55,048 nt of DNA from Kitasatospora griseola. GTDB taxonomy: Bacteria > Actinomycetota > Actinomycetes > Streptomycetales > Streptomycetaceae. The DNA lies in the NCBI RefSeq assembly GCF_014648555.1, contig NZ_BMRI01000001.1, positions 181,380 through 236,427 of the forward strand. Direction: 5' to 3'. The stretch's first letter is position 1. Every line of letters begins with the position of its first letter. Positions 43,319 to 51,735 of the stretch are shown here, piece by piece. The position numbers and the translations under genes are program-made. The notes below the pieces were generated by a model. That model was not told the DNA's origin and made no database searches. It saw only the letters and a program-made list of their open reading frames with translations.

Positions 43319-44626
43319 GTGACAGCTGCTGCCCGCTTCCTCCGCAAGTTGATCCCGGATCTGACGCCCTGGCGCGCCTCCCGGGAGTTCCGGCTGCTCT
43401 GGACGTCGGGGTGCGTCACCGCCTTCGGCAGCTTCCTCACCTACATCGCGGTGCCGATCCAGATCAAGCAGCTGACCGGCTCGACCCTCGCGGTCGGCCT
43501 GGCCGGCGCGTTCGAGCTGGTGCCGCTGGTGGTGTTCGGCCTGTGGGGCGGGGCCCTGGCGGACGCGCTGGACCGTCGCCGCCTGGTGCTGCTCAGCGAG
43601 GCGGGGCTGACGCTGATGGCCGTACTGCTGCTGGCCAACTCCCTGCTGCCGCACCCGATGCTGTGGCCGATCTACCTGGTGGGGGCGCTGACCGCGGCGC
43701 TGGACGGCATCCAGCGCCCGGCGCTGGACTCGATGTTCCCCCGGGTGGTGGCGCACGACCAGCTGCCCGCCGCGTTCACCCTCGTCTCGCTGTACCGCAA
43801 CGCCGCCTCGGTGGCCGGCCCGGCGCTGGCGGGCGTGGTCGTCGCGGTGGCCGGGGCGCGCAGCGCCTACGCGCTGGACGTGCTGACCTTCCTGGCGTCG
43901 CTGGCGCTGATCGCCCGGATGCGTCCGATCCCGCCCGCCGAGAGCGCCGACCGGCCCTCGCTGCGCAGCCTCGGGCAGGGCCTGGCCTACGCGTGGAGCC
44001 GCAAGGACCTGCTGGGCACCTACGCGATCGACACGGTGGCGATGCTGTTCGCCTTTCCGGTCGCGGTCTTCCCGTTCCTGGCGGACTCGCTGGACGCCGA
44101 GTGGGCGCTGGGCCTGCTGTACGCGGCGACGGCGGTCGGCGCGCTGCTGGTGTCGGCGACCGGCGGCTGGCTGTCGCGGGTCCACCGGCACGGGCGGATG
44201 CTGCTGTTCGCGGCGCTCGGCTGGGGCGGGTCGATGGCGCTGGCCGGCCTGGCCGGGAACGTCTGGCTGGTGCTGCTGTGCCTGGCGCTGGCGGGCGCGG
44301 CCGACCAGATCAGCGGCGTGGCCCGGTCGACGATCTGGAACCAGTCCATCCCCGACGAGCTGCGCGGCCGCCTCGCCGGGGTGGAGCTGCTGTCGTACTC
44401 GGTCGGCCCGCAGCTCGGCCAGGTCCGGGCCGGCGGAATGGCCGCGCTGGTCGGCACCCGGGCCTCGATCTGGACGGGCGGCGTGATGTGCGTGCTGGGC
44501 GTGCTGGCCCTGACGGCGTCCATCCCGAAGCTGCTGGCCTGGGACTCCCGCACCGACCCGCACGTCCTGGCGGTGCGGGCGCAGCACGAGAAGCAGCAGG
44601 CCGAGGCCGCGGCCGCCGAGGTGTGA
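43319..44626 (+). CDS. MFS transporter (enterobactin-exporter-like MFS_3 type)
   Basis: A 435-residue membrane transporter with about 11-12 helices. The segment [29 protein letters not shown] (near 60-90) is the MFS loop-2 motif in the form found in EntS-like exporters, and [19 protein letters not shown] follows. The substrate is unknown; relatives export siderophores or antibiotics. GTG 43319 is the start, close to the -10 box, without ribosome binding site. Tail rich in Gln/Ala/Glu. Confidence 0.87.
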   Translation: MTAAARFLRKLIPDLTPWRASREFRLLWTSGCVTAFGSFLTYIAVPIQIKQLTGSTLAVGLAGAFELVPLVVFGLWGGALADALDRRRLVLLSEAGLTLMAVLLLANSLLPHPMLWPIYLVGALTAALDGIQRPALDSMFPRVVAHDQLPAAFTLVSLYRNAASVAGPALAGVVVAVAGARSAYALDVLTFLASLALIARMRPIPPAESADRPSLRSLGQGLAYAWSRKDLLGTYAIDTVAMLFAFPVAVFPFLADSLDAEWALGLLYAATAVGALLVSATGGWLSRVHRHGRMLLFAALGWGGSMALAGLAGNVWLVLLCLALAGAADQISGVARSTIWNQSIPDELRGRLAGVELLSYSVGPQLGQVRAGGMAALVGTRASIWTGGVMCVLGVLALTASIPKLLAWDSRTDPHVLAVRAQHEKQQAEAAAAEV

Positions 44627-44633
44627 GGGGGCG

Positions 44634-44852
44634 TCAGGCCTCGGGCGTCTCGTCGTTCCAGCGCGGGTCCTGCTTCCACTCCTGGTTGCGCTCGGCGGCG
44701 GTCTCCAGGGCGTGCGCGGCCTCCTCGCGGGTGGCGTACGGGCCGAGCCGGTCCTTGGCCGGGCACTCCGGGCCCTCCTCGACCTTGCCGTGCTTGATGC
44801 AGTAGAACCACTCCCCCGGCTTGCCGGTGGGCTTGCTGCGGCCGAACACCAT
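44634..44852 (-). CDS. Small hypothetical protein (72 aa)
   Basis: A 72-residue hydrophilic protein with two Cys ([14 protein letters not shown]), a [20 protein letters not shown] segment resembling a SPOR-like helix, and an acidic Trp-containing tail. It is a conserved streptomycete type as far as I recall. GGGAG lies just upstream; a GTG one codon later (44849) has better spacing and is an alternative start. Confidence 0.65.
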   Translation of the reverse strand: MVFGRSKPTGKPGEWFYCIKHGKVEEGPECPAKDRLGPYATREEAAHALETAAERNQEWKQDPRWNDETPEA

Positions 44853-44965
44853 CGTCTCGTCTCCCGTCCTGGTGGGCCCTCGCGGCGGCGGCCGCGGCGG
44901 TCAGCTGTGATCATTCCCGGCGGCCCGCCCGCGCACACGGCCCGGGGCGGGCGGACGGCGGCCGA

Positions 44966-44971
44966 TACACT
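44966..44971 (+). promoter_or_regulatory. map leaderless -10 box
   Basis: TACACT ends 7 nt before the map ATG (44979). The context GATACACTCGCGGTCATG is nearly the same as before nadE. Confidence 0.5.
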
Positions 44972-44978
44972 CGCGGTC

Positions 44979-45824
44979 ATGGCTCTGGTACCCGGCACGC
45001 AGTCCCCCACCCGCAAGGTCCCCGCGCACATCGCGCGTCCGGAGTACGTCGGCAAGCCCGCGCCGACCCCGTACACCGGCCCCGAGGTGCAGACCGCGGA
45101 GACCGTCGAGAAGATGCGGATCGCCGGCCGGATCGCGGCGCAGGCGATGGCCGAGGCCGCGAAGCTGATCGCCCCCGGTGTCACCACCGACGCCCTCGAC
45201 GCCGTCGCGCACGAGTACATGTGCGACCACGACGCGTACCCGTCCGACCTCGGCTACCGGGGCTTCCCGAAGTCGGTCTGCACCTCGATCAACGAGGTGA
45301 TCTGCCACGGCATCCCGGACTCGACCGTGCTGCAGGACGGCGACATCGTCAACATCGACGCCACCGCGTACATCCACGGGGTGCACGGCGACCTGAACGC
45401 CACCTACCTGTGCGGAGACGTGGACGAGGAGTCCCGGCTGCTGGTGGAGCGCACCCGGGAGTCCCTCGACCGGGCGATCAAGGCGGTCAAGCCCGGACGA
45501 CAGATCAACGTGATCGGGCGGGTCATCGAGTCCTACGCCAAGCGGTTCGGCTACGGCGTGGTCCGCGACTTCACCGGCCACGGCATCAACACCTCGTTCC
45601 ACTCCGGCCTGATCGTCCCGCACTACGACAGCGACCGGGCCACCGAGGTGATCAAGCCGGGCATGACCTTCACCATCGAGCCGATGCTCACCCTGGGCAG
45701 CTACGACTACGACATCTGGCCGGACGGCTGGACGGTGGTCACCAAGGACCGCAAGCGCACCGCCCAGTTCGAGCACACCCTGGTGGTCACCGCCGACGGC
45801 GCGGAGATCCTCACCCTCCCCTGA
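44979..45824 (+). CDS. map: Type I methionyl aminopeptidase
   Basis: A 281-residue metalloprotease that removes the initiator Met from nascent proteins. The N-terminal extension of about 40 residues ([15 protein letters not shown]) is common to actinobacterial MetAP1c. Metal ligands are visible: Asp in [15 protein letters not shown], His in GHGINTSFH, Glu in TIEPMLTLG and Glu in [10 protein letters not shown]. Followed by a strong terminator. Confidence 0.95.
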   Translation: MALVPGTQSPTRKVPAHIARPEYVGKPAPTPYTGPEVQTAETVEKMRIAGRIAAQAMAEAAKLIAPGVTTDALDAVAHEYMCDHDAYPSDLGYRGFPKSVCTSINEVICHGIPDSTVLQDGDIVNIDATAYIHGVHGDLNATYLCGDVDEESRLLVERTRESLDRAIKAVKPGRQINVIGRVIESYAKRFGYGVVRDFTGHGINTSFHSGLIVPHYDSDRATEVIKPGMTFTIEPMLTLGSYDYDIWPDGWTVVTKDRKRTAQFEHTLVVTADGAEILTLP

Positions 45825-45834
45825 CCGGACAGCA

Positions 45835-45872
45835 CAGCGGCCCGTCGCCCCGAGTGGGGCGACGGGCCGCTG
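45835..45872. terminator. Strong terminator between map and prim-pol gene
   Basis: A perfect 17-bp stem (CAGCGGCCCGTCGCCCC at 45835-45851, complement 45856-45872) with loop GAGT lies between convergent genes and can serve both. Confidence 0.9.
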
Positions 45873-45902
45873 CGTCGTTCCTGCGCCGCGTGCCTGCTCG
45901 GC

Positions 45903-46601
45903 TCAGCCGATCAGCCACTGCTCCTCGGCGACCGCGCCGACCTCGGTGCACGCGTCGGTCAGCACGTCCAGCACCCGCAGCGGGTCCGGCAGCGGCTGGT
46001 CGGGGCCGCGCAGCCAGCGCACCCGGGAGCCGTCGGTCAGCGCGGCCGGCGGGACCAGGGTGTACGAGCCGCGGCAGTGCCAGCGCAGCCCGGGATGCTC
46101 GGAGACCGTCTCGGGCGTGGAGTCCAGCGCGCTGGGCCACCACTCGTCCTCGTCCTGCGGGGTGCCGCGGGTGGCGGTGAAGAACAGGTACCGGTCGCCG
46201 CCGACCGCCGCCACCGGACCGCCCACACCGAGCGCGTCCAGCCGCCGCAGCGCCAGCTCGCCGGCCTCGGCCGGCACGTCCAGCACGTCGTGCACGCGGC
46301 CCGTCGCGGTGACGAAGTTCGCCTCCGGGTCACGCGTCAGCCAGTGCGCCAGCTGCTCGGCGTCGACGGTGGCCTGGGACTGCCAGGCGAAGGACACCGG
46401 GTGCTGGGCCGGAGCCGGACAGCCGACCCGGTCGCACGAACACCGGTACCCCGCCGCCGGGTGCGCCGCCGGCGCCACCGGGAACCCCGCCCGGACCGCC
46501 CCCAGCAGCAGATCCAGCTTCGCAGCCGCGTCCTCCGTGGCGTCCGGGTCGTCCTTCCGGTCCCGCCGCCACCAGGACGTCCACCTGCTGCTGGCTTCCA
46601 T
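45903..46601 (-). CDS. Stand-alone bifunctional DNA primase/polymerase N-domain protein
   Basis: A 232-residue protein similar to the prim-pol N-terminal domain proteins of streptomycetes. It shows GFPVAPAAHPAAGYRCSCDRVGCPAPAQHPV, the Cys-rich segment typical before the prim-pol core, then the FVTATGRVHDVLDVP segment with the acidic pair of the active site. No helicase domain follows, so the polymerase function is uncertain and it may be a repurposed chromosomal protein. ATG 46601 has GGAAGGGG about 5 nt upstream; the extension to 46673 is disfavoured. Confidence 0.75.
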   Translation of the reverse strand: MEASSRWTSWWRRDRKDDPDATEDAAAKLDLLLGAVRAGFPVAPAAHPAAGYRCSCDRVGCPAPAQHPVSFAWQSQATVDAEQLAHWLTRDPEANFVTATGRVHDVLDVPAEAGELALRRLDALGVGGPVAAVGGDRYLFFTATRGTPQDEDEWWPSALDSTPETVSEHPGLRWHCRGSYTLVPPAALTDGSRVRWLRGPDQPLPDPLRVLDVLTDACTEVGAVAEEQWLIG

Positions 46602-47002
46602 CTGGCCCCTTCCGCACCTGCTGAGCTGCCGCACCTGGTACGGCACGGCCACCGACGCAACACCCGACGCCAACGCACGGAGCCGCTCGCTGCTTCCCGA
46701 ATCGGTGCACCGCGCGCGGGGGCGTCTGCCGTCGACCGGGGCCGGGTTCTCCGGCCGGCCGACGTCCGGGGCGGGTACGGAGTTCGAGAGTCTCGCTCGG
46801 CGGGCGGGCGCACCTCGGCGCGCCCCACCCGGCCCGTACGGGCCCGCGGACCCGGGGCAACCCCCGGGGGCGTACGTAGCAGGATAAGGGTCCGAAGGCC
46901 CTTCCCATGACCGTCGGCGATGCTGTCCGCGTCACATCCGCCGCGACGCGACGGACACACCCGCCCGCACCGGACATCCCGCCGCGTGCCTACCCTGGAC
47001 CG
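46602..47002. other. 401-nt gap, regulatory hairpins only
   Basis: No coding region is convincing: the frame from 46907 uses many A/T-ending codons, unlike real genes here. A palindrome GGCCCGTACGGGCC (46831-46844), a CCCGGGG/CCCCGGG hairpin (46851-46868), a -10-like CAGGAT near 46880-46885, and an AAGGG/CCCTT hairpin (about 46887-46904) are present. -10 TACCCT (46991-46996) serves the next gene. Confidence 0.5.
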
Positions 47003-47224
47003 GTGAAGAGCGCCGACACCGAATTCCTCGGGGGGCCGCTGGACGGCCGAGTCCTGCCGATCCTGCTGAGCCCGCTGCACACCGTGCCGAAGGTCTACCG
47101 GGTGCCCGTCCCCGCGCACGGGGACACCCCGGCGATCACGCTGGTCTACCGGCGCGCCAAGGAGTACAACGCGAAGGGCCGCTTCCGCTGGCGGTACGAG
47201 TACGACGACGCCGCCAGCGGCTGA
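47003..47224 (+). CDS. Small hypothetical protein (73 aa)
   Basis: A 73-residue protein (MKSADTEFLGGPLDGRVLPI) with no known domain; the end RFRWRYEYDDAASG is rich in aromatics and charges. The GTG at 47003 lies 6 nt after TACCCT, indicating a leaderless message; an earlier ATG at 46907 would add a low-quality stretch. Confidence 0.65.
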   Translation: MKSADTEFLGGPLDGRVLPILLSPLHTVPKVYRVPVPAHGDTPAITLVYRRAKEYNAKGRFRWRYEYDDAASG

Positions 47225-47255
47225 CCGTCCGTCACTCCCCGCCCCGGGGTGGGGC

Positions 47256-47906
47256 TCAGGCCTCCTCGGCCAGGATCAGGTACAGCTTCTTCTTCGTCTC
47301 CGCCAGCACCGCCAGGCCCTTGGCGCGCTGCTCCTCGGTGCCCGTCATCATGACCTGGCGCACCGCGTGGTCCACCGCCGCGAGCGCGGCGCCGACCTCC
47401 TGCACGGCCTCCCAGTCGTCCCGCCGGCCGGCCTCGTCCCACGGGGACTCGGGACCCTGCTCGGCCTCGGCCCGGCCCTGCTCGGTCAGTTCGAACAGCT
47501 TCTTGCCGGACTCCTCGTTGGCCTTGATCAGGCCTTCCTCCTCCAGCAGCTGGAGCGTCGGGTACACCGAGCCCGGGCTGGGCCGCCAGACACCGCCGGT
47601 GCGCTCGCCGATCTCGGTGATCATCTCGTAGCCGTGCATCGGACGCTCCCGCAGCAGCGCGAGCAGCGAGGCCCGCACATCACCGCGCCGCGCCCGGCCC
47701 CCGCGCCGCCCGCCGTGCCCGCCGCGCACCCCGTGACCGCCGAAACCCCGCCCCCGCGGCCCGAACCCGGGCCCGAACGGCGGCATCGGCCGCCCCTGCG
47801 CCCCGAACGGCCCGAACGCCGCCCGCGCCTCGAACTGCTCCCCCTCCTCGGGCCTCTCGGCCCACCGACGCCGACCCTCACCGCGATAACGCTTGTCGTA
47901 CCGCAT
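47256..47906 (-). CDS. PadR-family regulator with Gly/Arg-rich N-terminal extension
   Basis: A 216-residue protein. The first 75 residues are low-complexity (FGPFGAQGRPMPPFGPGFGP, then RG/GG-rich, ending RARRGDVR). The PadR winged helix follows (ASLLALLRERPMHGYEMI, PSPGSVYPTLQLLEEEGLI) and a C-terminal helical segment for dimerisation. PadR proteins are ligand-responsive repressors, usually of themselves and a transporter. ATG 47906 chosen; GTG 47915 is an alternative. Symmetric AT-rich sites just upstream (47958-48007) suggest autoregulation. Confidence 0.85.
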   Translation of the reverse strand: MRYDKRYRGEGRRRWAERPEEGEQFEARAAFGPFGAQGRPMPPFGPGFGPRGRGFGGHGVRGGHGGRRGGRARRGDVRASLLALLRERPMHGYEMITEIGERTGGVWRPSPGSVYPTLQLLEEEGLIKANEESGKKLFELTEQGRAEAEQGPESPWDEAGRRDDWEAVQEVGAALAAVDHAVRQVMMTGTEEQRAKGLAVLAETKKKLYLILAEEA

Positions 47907-47957
47907 GACGAACACTCGCTTCCCATGGTTGTCGGACACTCCGATCGTCGAAGCATC

Positions 47958-48007
47958 TCGATAACTCGACGATATATCGGTAACTGTCGAACGACAAGGG
48001 ATATCGA
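47958..48007 (-). promoter_or_regulatory. PadR operator/promoter region
   Basis: TCGATA (47958-47963), the perfect palindrome CGATATATCG (47970-47979) and GATATCGA (48000-48007) lie in an unusually AT-rich 50 bp, 52-101 bp upstream of the PadR start. They share ATCGATA-type half-sites, typical of PadR operators. Confidence 0.5.
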
Positions 48008-48034
48008 CACCCGGCCACTGACCCGCGCGCAGTG

Positions 48035-49717
48035 CTACGGCCCGGCCTCGGTGATCGCGGCGTAGGCCGCCGCATTCGTCCACTCCTCGGCGCTGCTGTC
48101 GGTGGTCAGGTTGATGTAGATCGCCCGGGACTGCAGCAGGTAGCGGTGGTTGTTCATCCGGTAACCCGACTGGGTGGCGCTGCGGATGTCCGTGCCCCTG
48201 TCGCAGAGCTGGGAGCCGGGGCCGGTCGTCGGACACCAGAGGCTCCAGTCCGTGATAGAGAACTCCGCGAGCGCCTGCTTGCCCTGGTCGGCGGCCTGTG
48301 CATCGGGCAGGGGTATCACCCAGACCGCCACCGCGATCCTGGCGTTGGCGTCGATGTACGTCCCGACCACCTGCTTGTCGCAGCCGGCCTTGCGCAGCGC
48401 CGCTTGGAGGTTCTCCGTCATGGAGTCGTCCGGGCAGTCCCCCGTGGAGCCGCTGTTCCTGGTGTAGGTCACGCCCTTGGAGTCGGTGAAGGAGGCGGAC
48501 AGCAGCGCGCTCGCGGTCAGCGGGGTCCGGTCGGTCTGCGCACTGTCGAGCGACCTGGGGTCGAAGGTGGGGGTGGTGGTGACGGGCGCAGGCGTACGGG
48601 TCGGGCTCGCGGAGGTCGGAGCAGGGGTCGGCGGCCGGGTGGTGCCGGGCCCCTCCGCGTGGTCACCAGCGCCTCGGGAGCGGACGATCATGACGGCCAG
48701 GAGGACCAGGACGAGCACCACGAAGACGACGGGGGCGACGAACGAGGACTTCGACCGGCCCTGTGGCGCGGTCGCCCCGTCGGAGGCCGCGTCGTCGGAG
48801 GCCGCGTCGGCCGGTGGTGCGGCGGAGGCGGTGGGGACCGTCGGGGCGGCCGCCCGGAGGCACTCCGCCCACTCGGCCGGCGACGGCCGGCGGGCCGGGG
48901 CGGGGTCGAGGCTCCGGCGGGCGAGCTCGCCGAGGTCCGGGCTCAGCGCCGTCAGTGCGGTGGGGTCGGTGGTGACCTGGTCCCGGGCGATCAGGCGGAC
49001 GGCGAGGAGCCCGAGTTTGTGGACGTCGCCGGCCGGGGTGGCCTTCTCCTCGCCCGCCGGGAGCTGCCAGTCCGGCGTCTCGGCCTGCGGCAGGACGCTG
49101 GCGCCCCGCAGCCGCATCGCGTCGCAGTCGATGAGGAAGCACTCGGGCGGACCAGTGGTGGCGAGCAGCAGGTTCTTCGGGGACAGGTCCCCGACGCCGA
49201 TGCCGATGCGGTGCAGCCGGTCGAGCGTCCCGGCCAGGTCGGCGAGCAGCAGGAGGCGGTCCCGTTCGCCGACGGTGAGTCCGATTCCGGCCGTGTACGC
49301 GTCGTCGTTGAGCAGGAACTCCAGGTTCGCCAGTCGGCGGGTGCCGCTGCCCGCGCCGCTCAGGCTGCGGAAGTCGAACCGGAACCGGTCCGGGGCGGCT
49401 CGCATGAGGAACCCGCTGACCTGGCCCTCCGTGCGGACCACGGCGGCCGGCCAGGCGGTCTTCTCGCACAGCCACCGGCCCTCGTCGCCGCTCAGCTCGT
49501 CGAGCAGGTCCACCATCGCGGTCAGCGCGACGGCATCGAGGTCGGGGAGCAGGGCGGGCGCGTACTCCTTGTAGACCACGTCCCAGCCGCCGTCGGCGGC
49601 GGCCTGGTTGATCCTCAGGTTGGCCACCCGGTGGACGACGCCCTGGCCGCCCTGCCCGAGCCGGCGGTCGAGGACCAGGGCGCCGCGGTCGACGGCGCCG
49701 CCGGGAGTGGCGTTCAT
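48035..49717 (-). CDS. Transmembrane Ser/Thr protein kinase of a TerY-P-like triad
   Basis: A 560-residue protein. The kinase domain (about 10-300) has the Gly loop LGQGGQGVVHRV (near 20), Lys in VVYKEY (near 50), a catalytic loop GVGDLSPKNLLL (Asp near 176; the HRD His-Arg replaced) and LIDCD in place of DFG. A Ser/Asp/Ala linker, one membrane helix (about 324-343), a Thr/Pro-rich stalk and an outside sensor domain with four Cys (in GDCPDD, AGCDK, LWCPT, LCDRG) follow. It should phosphorylate partners in response to an external cue. ATG 49717 overlaps the phosphatase stop (ATGA). The last gene of the five-gene operon 48035-53345. Confidence 0.82.
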   Translation of the reverse strand: MNATPGGAVDRGALVLDRRLGQGGQGVVHRVANLRINQAAADGGWDVVYKEYAPALLPDLDAVALTAMVDLLDELSGDEGRWLCEKTAWPAAVVRTEGQVSGFLMRAAPDRFRFDFRSLSGAGSGTRRLANLEFLLNDDAYTAGIGLTVGERDRLLLLADLAGTLDRLHRIGIGVGDLSPKNLLLATTGPPECFLIDCDAMRLRGASVLPQAETPDWQLPAGEEKATPAGDVHKLGLLAVRLIARDQVTTDPTALTALSPDLGELARRSLDPAPARRPSPAEWAECLRAAAPTVPTASAAPPADAASDDAASDGATAPQGRSKSSFVAPVVFVVLVLVLLAVMIVRSRGAGDHAEGPGTTRPPTPAPTSASPTRTPAPVTTTPTFDPRSLDSAQTDRTPLTASALLSASFTDSKGVTYTRNSGSTGDCPDDSMTENLQAALRKAGCDKQVVGTYIDANARIAVAVWVIPLPDAQAADQGKQALAEFSITDWSLWCPTTGPGSQLCDRGTDIRSATQSGYRMNNHRYLLQSRAIYINLTTDSSAEEWTNAAAYAAITEAGP

Positions 49718-50631
49718 CGCGGCGGGGCCGGGCTGCGCCGCCAGATCGCCAGCAGGGTCCGGTCGTCGTCGAAGGTCTCCCGGGAGAAGTCCAGCACGTG
49801 TGCGAGCCACAGGGGTGACGGTGGTGCGGCGAGTTGACGGGCGAACAGCGCGCCGACCTGGCCGTCGCCGTCGCCGAGCGGGTCGCCGAAGCCGTCGGTG
49901 CCGACCACCAGCACCTGGTCCGGGGTCAGGCGCAGGGTGGCCTGTTCGAGGGCGGCGGGGACGCTGGGCAGCGCCGTGACCTCGTTGGAGACCAGCAGGG
50001 CGTCCGAGCCGGTCTTCGCCGGGAAGACCGGCCAGTAGGCGCCCCGCCGGCTGTCGAGCAGCCAGGCGCCCGAGTCCCCGATCCTGCACAGTTCGACGAC
50101 CGGCCCGTCGGGGTGGGGCCGGACCAGGCCGGTGACCAGCGTGGTCGCGTACCGGCCCGCGACCTCGGCGGTGCTCGGCCCGGCCGGGTCGAGCCGCCCG
50201 CGGACCAGCCGTCGCAGCTGCTCGGCGGCGTGCCGGGCGACATCGCGGAGGTCGAGCGCGTCCGGGCTCCAGGCGAGTTGGAGCAGGATCCGCTCCAGCG
50301 CGGCCCGGCACGCCTCGCCGGCGCCGCGCTCGGCCCTGGTGGCGCTGGAGACGCCGTCCGCGACGGCGAACACGACGGCCCCGGTGGGCGTGTGCGGTAC
50401 GGCGCGGGCGGCGTCCTGCCTCGGCTTGCCGTAGTAGCGGTGGTGCGCGCCCCGCACCGACGCCAGCCGCACGGTGAGGCCCGCGGTGGACCAGCCGTCA
50501 CACTCGGTGTCGGGCACGTCGAGGACGTCCTCGCCGGGCGGCCGGGCCTCGAACTCGACCCCGGGCGCCCCGACGGCGATCCGCTGCCAGGGCAGCGGGG
50601 ACGGCGTGCCCTCGGCGCCGTCCGGACTCAC
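49714..50631 (-). CDS. PP2C-family protein phosphatase
   Basis: A 305-residue metal-dependent Ser/Thr phosphatase. Motifs: VFAVADGVSS (Asp-Gly), CRIGDSGAWLL, VLVVGTDGFGDPL and TFDDDRTLLAIW, which together give the acidic metal-binding centre. It opposes the kinase encoded by the overlapping next gene. GTG 50631 overlaps the vWA stop (GTGA), so expression is coupled. A longer in-frame ATG-led reading (to 51327) covers the vWA gene and is not used. Confidence 0.85.
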   Translation of the reverse strand: MSPDGAEGTPSPLPWQRIAVGAPGVEFEARPPGEDVLDVPDTECDGWSTAGLTVRLASVRGAHHRYYGKPRQDAARAVPHTPTGAVVFAVADGVSSATRAERGAGEACRAALERILLQLAWSPDALDLRDVARHAAEQLRRLVRGRLDPAGPSTAEVAGRYATTLVTGLVRPHPDGPVVELCRIGDSGAWLLDSRRGAYWPVFPAKTGSDALLVSNEVTALPSVPAALEQATLRLTPDQVLVVGTDGFGDPLGDGDGQVGALFARQLAAPPSPLWLAHVLDFSRETFDDDRTLLAIWRRSPAPPR

Positions 50632-51311
50632 AGGCCGACCTCGTCGATGGCCATGGTGAACTGGTCCGGCCGGTTGACGACGAGTTGCGGGTTGGCGGAG
50701 TTCAGCGCCTGGCCGGAGGAGACCAGGCTCGCGGTGAGCGAGTGGAAGAACTCCGAGATGGCCCGGCCGATGTCGGCCCCCGGCACGGCCACGAAGGCGA
50801 ACTCCGGCCGGGTCGCGACCTCCAGCATGGTCCGGGCCTCGGCGCTGCCGATGCCGCAGGCGATGATGTTGGGCGCCGTGGGAGTGCGGGCCCGGTCGAC
50901 CAGCAGGGCGTGCGACCGCCGCCAGCCGTCCCCGTCGGTCGGCTGGCCGTCGCTGAGGAAGAACACCACCGGGCGGTGCACCTTGTACCCCTGGCCCCGG
51001 AGCCACTGCACGTCGGTGGGAATGCGTTGCCGCAGGTCGTCGAAGACCGCCCGGTAGCGGGTGGTCCCCCGGATGACCACCTCGGGCAGGCTGGTCTCGG
51101 CCCGCATGTCGGCGACCGCGAGCCGGACCTGCACGTCGTCGGCGAACCCGAGCACGGCGAGCCGCAGCTTCGCCGCGACCATCGGCTCGGCCCGCAGCCC
51201 CTCGCAGAGCGAGACCAGGCCCTCGGACAGCTCCTCCCGGTACGGGCCCATCGAGCCCGATTCGTCGGCCAGCACGTACGCAGGCAGCAGCACACCTTTG
51301 ATCTCGGCCAT
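50628..51311 (-). CDS. TerY-like von Willebrand factor A domain protein
   Basis: A 227-residue vWA protein that is almost entirely one domain. The metal-ion site is intact: DESGSM (DxSxS, near residue 14), Thr in RGTTRYR (near 88) and Asp in FLSDGQPTDGDGW (near 120). It is like TerY of tellurium-resistance/stress systems, which is found with a PP2C phosphatase and a kinase (TerY-P triad; established by comparative genomics). It probably scaffolds the phosphorylation complex. ATG 51311 has GGGGGA 4 nt upstream. Confidence 0.85.
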   Translation of the reverse strand: MAEIKGVLLPAYVLADESGSMGPYREELSEGLVSLCEGLRAEPMVAAKLRLAVLGFADDVQVRLAVADMRAETSLPEVVIRGTTRYRAVFDDLRQRIPTDVQWLRGQGYKVHRPVVFFLSDGQPTDGDGWRRSHALLVDRARTPTAPNIIACGIGSAEARTMLEVATRPEFAFVAVPGADIGRAISEFFHSLTASLVSSGQALNSANPQLVVNRPDQFTMAIDEVGL

Positions 51312-51375
51312 TGCGTCCCCCATCCACGTCGCGCGAGCGACACCTGATGTCCCACTGTCGGCGGTGCTTCGGGCG

Positions 51376-51735
51376 TCAGGGCAGCAGTGCCCTGACCGCC
51401 TCGTCCAGGCCCTGGATCTCGGCGGCGATCGCGGTGGTGGCGGCCACGCCCTGGCCGGCCCGGGAGAGGAAGCGCAGGACCTGGTCCCAGCGCCGCACGG
51501 GCTCGGCCACCACCTGCTGGAGGTCCTCCGCCGCCCGGACCGCGTCGGGGTCGGGGCTCTGCCGCAGCCGCTCGACGAGGGCGAGCACCCGTCGGACGAC
51601 GGCCTCCTCGTCCACCGCCGAGGCGTGGACGGTCGCGGAGGAGTCCTGGCCCGCGGCGATCGCGCCGCCGCTGATGGTGACCTGGGCATTGCCGCTGATG
51701 TGGAGTCCGCCGGTGATGCGCCGGTCCTCGGTCAT
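51376..51735 (-). CDS. 119-residue protein with N-terminal amyloid-like Gly/Asn motif
   Basis: The start ITGGLHISGNAQVTISGGAI (residues about 7-26) is a Gly/Asn/Ala-rich, beta-forming stretch that continues as AAGQDSSA; the rest is alpha-helical and charged (RRVLALVERLRQSPDPDAVRAA, LRFLSRAGQGVAATTAI). The motif matches the C-terminus of the protein encoded by the overlapping upstream gene (shared GG...SGNA.V......AAG..S). Function unknown; the layout is that of a signalling adaptor. ATG 51735 overlaps the previous stop (ATGA), and a 64-nt gap follows before the vWA gene. Confidence 0.65.
   Translation of the reverse strand: MTEDRRITGGLHISGNAQVTISGGAIAAGQDSSATVHASAVDEEAVVRRVLALVERLRQSPDPDAVRAAEDLQQVVAEPVRRWDQVLRFLSRAGQGVAATTAIAAEIQGLDEAVRALLP

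Noticed and set aside
46907..47002. ATG-led N-terminal extension of the 73-residue protein
   Set aside because: Codons in this stretch are often A/T-ending and the downstream GTG has a fitting -10 box, so the short form is preferred.
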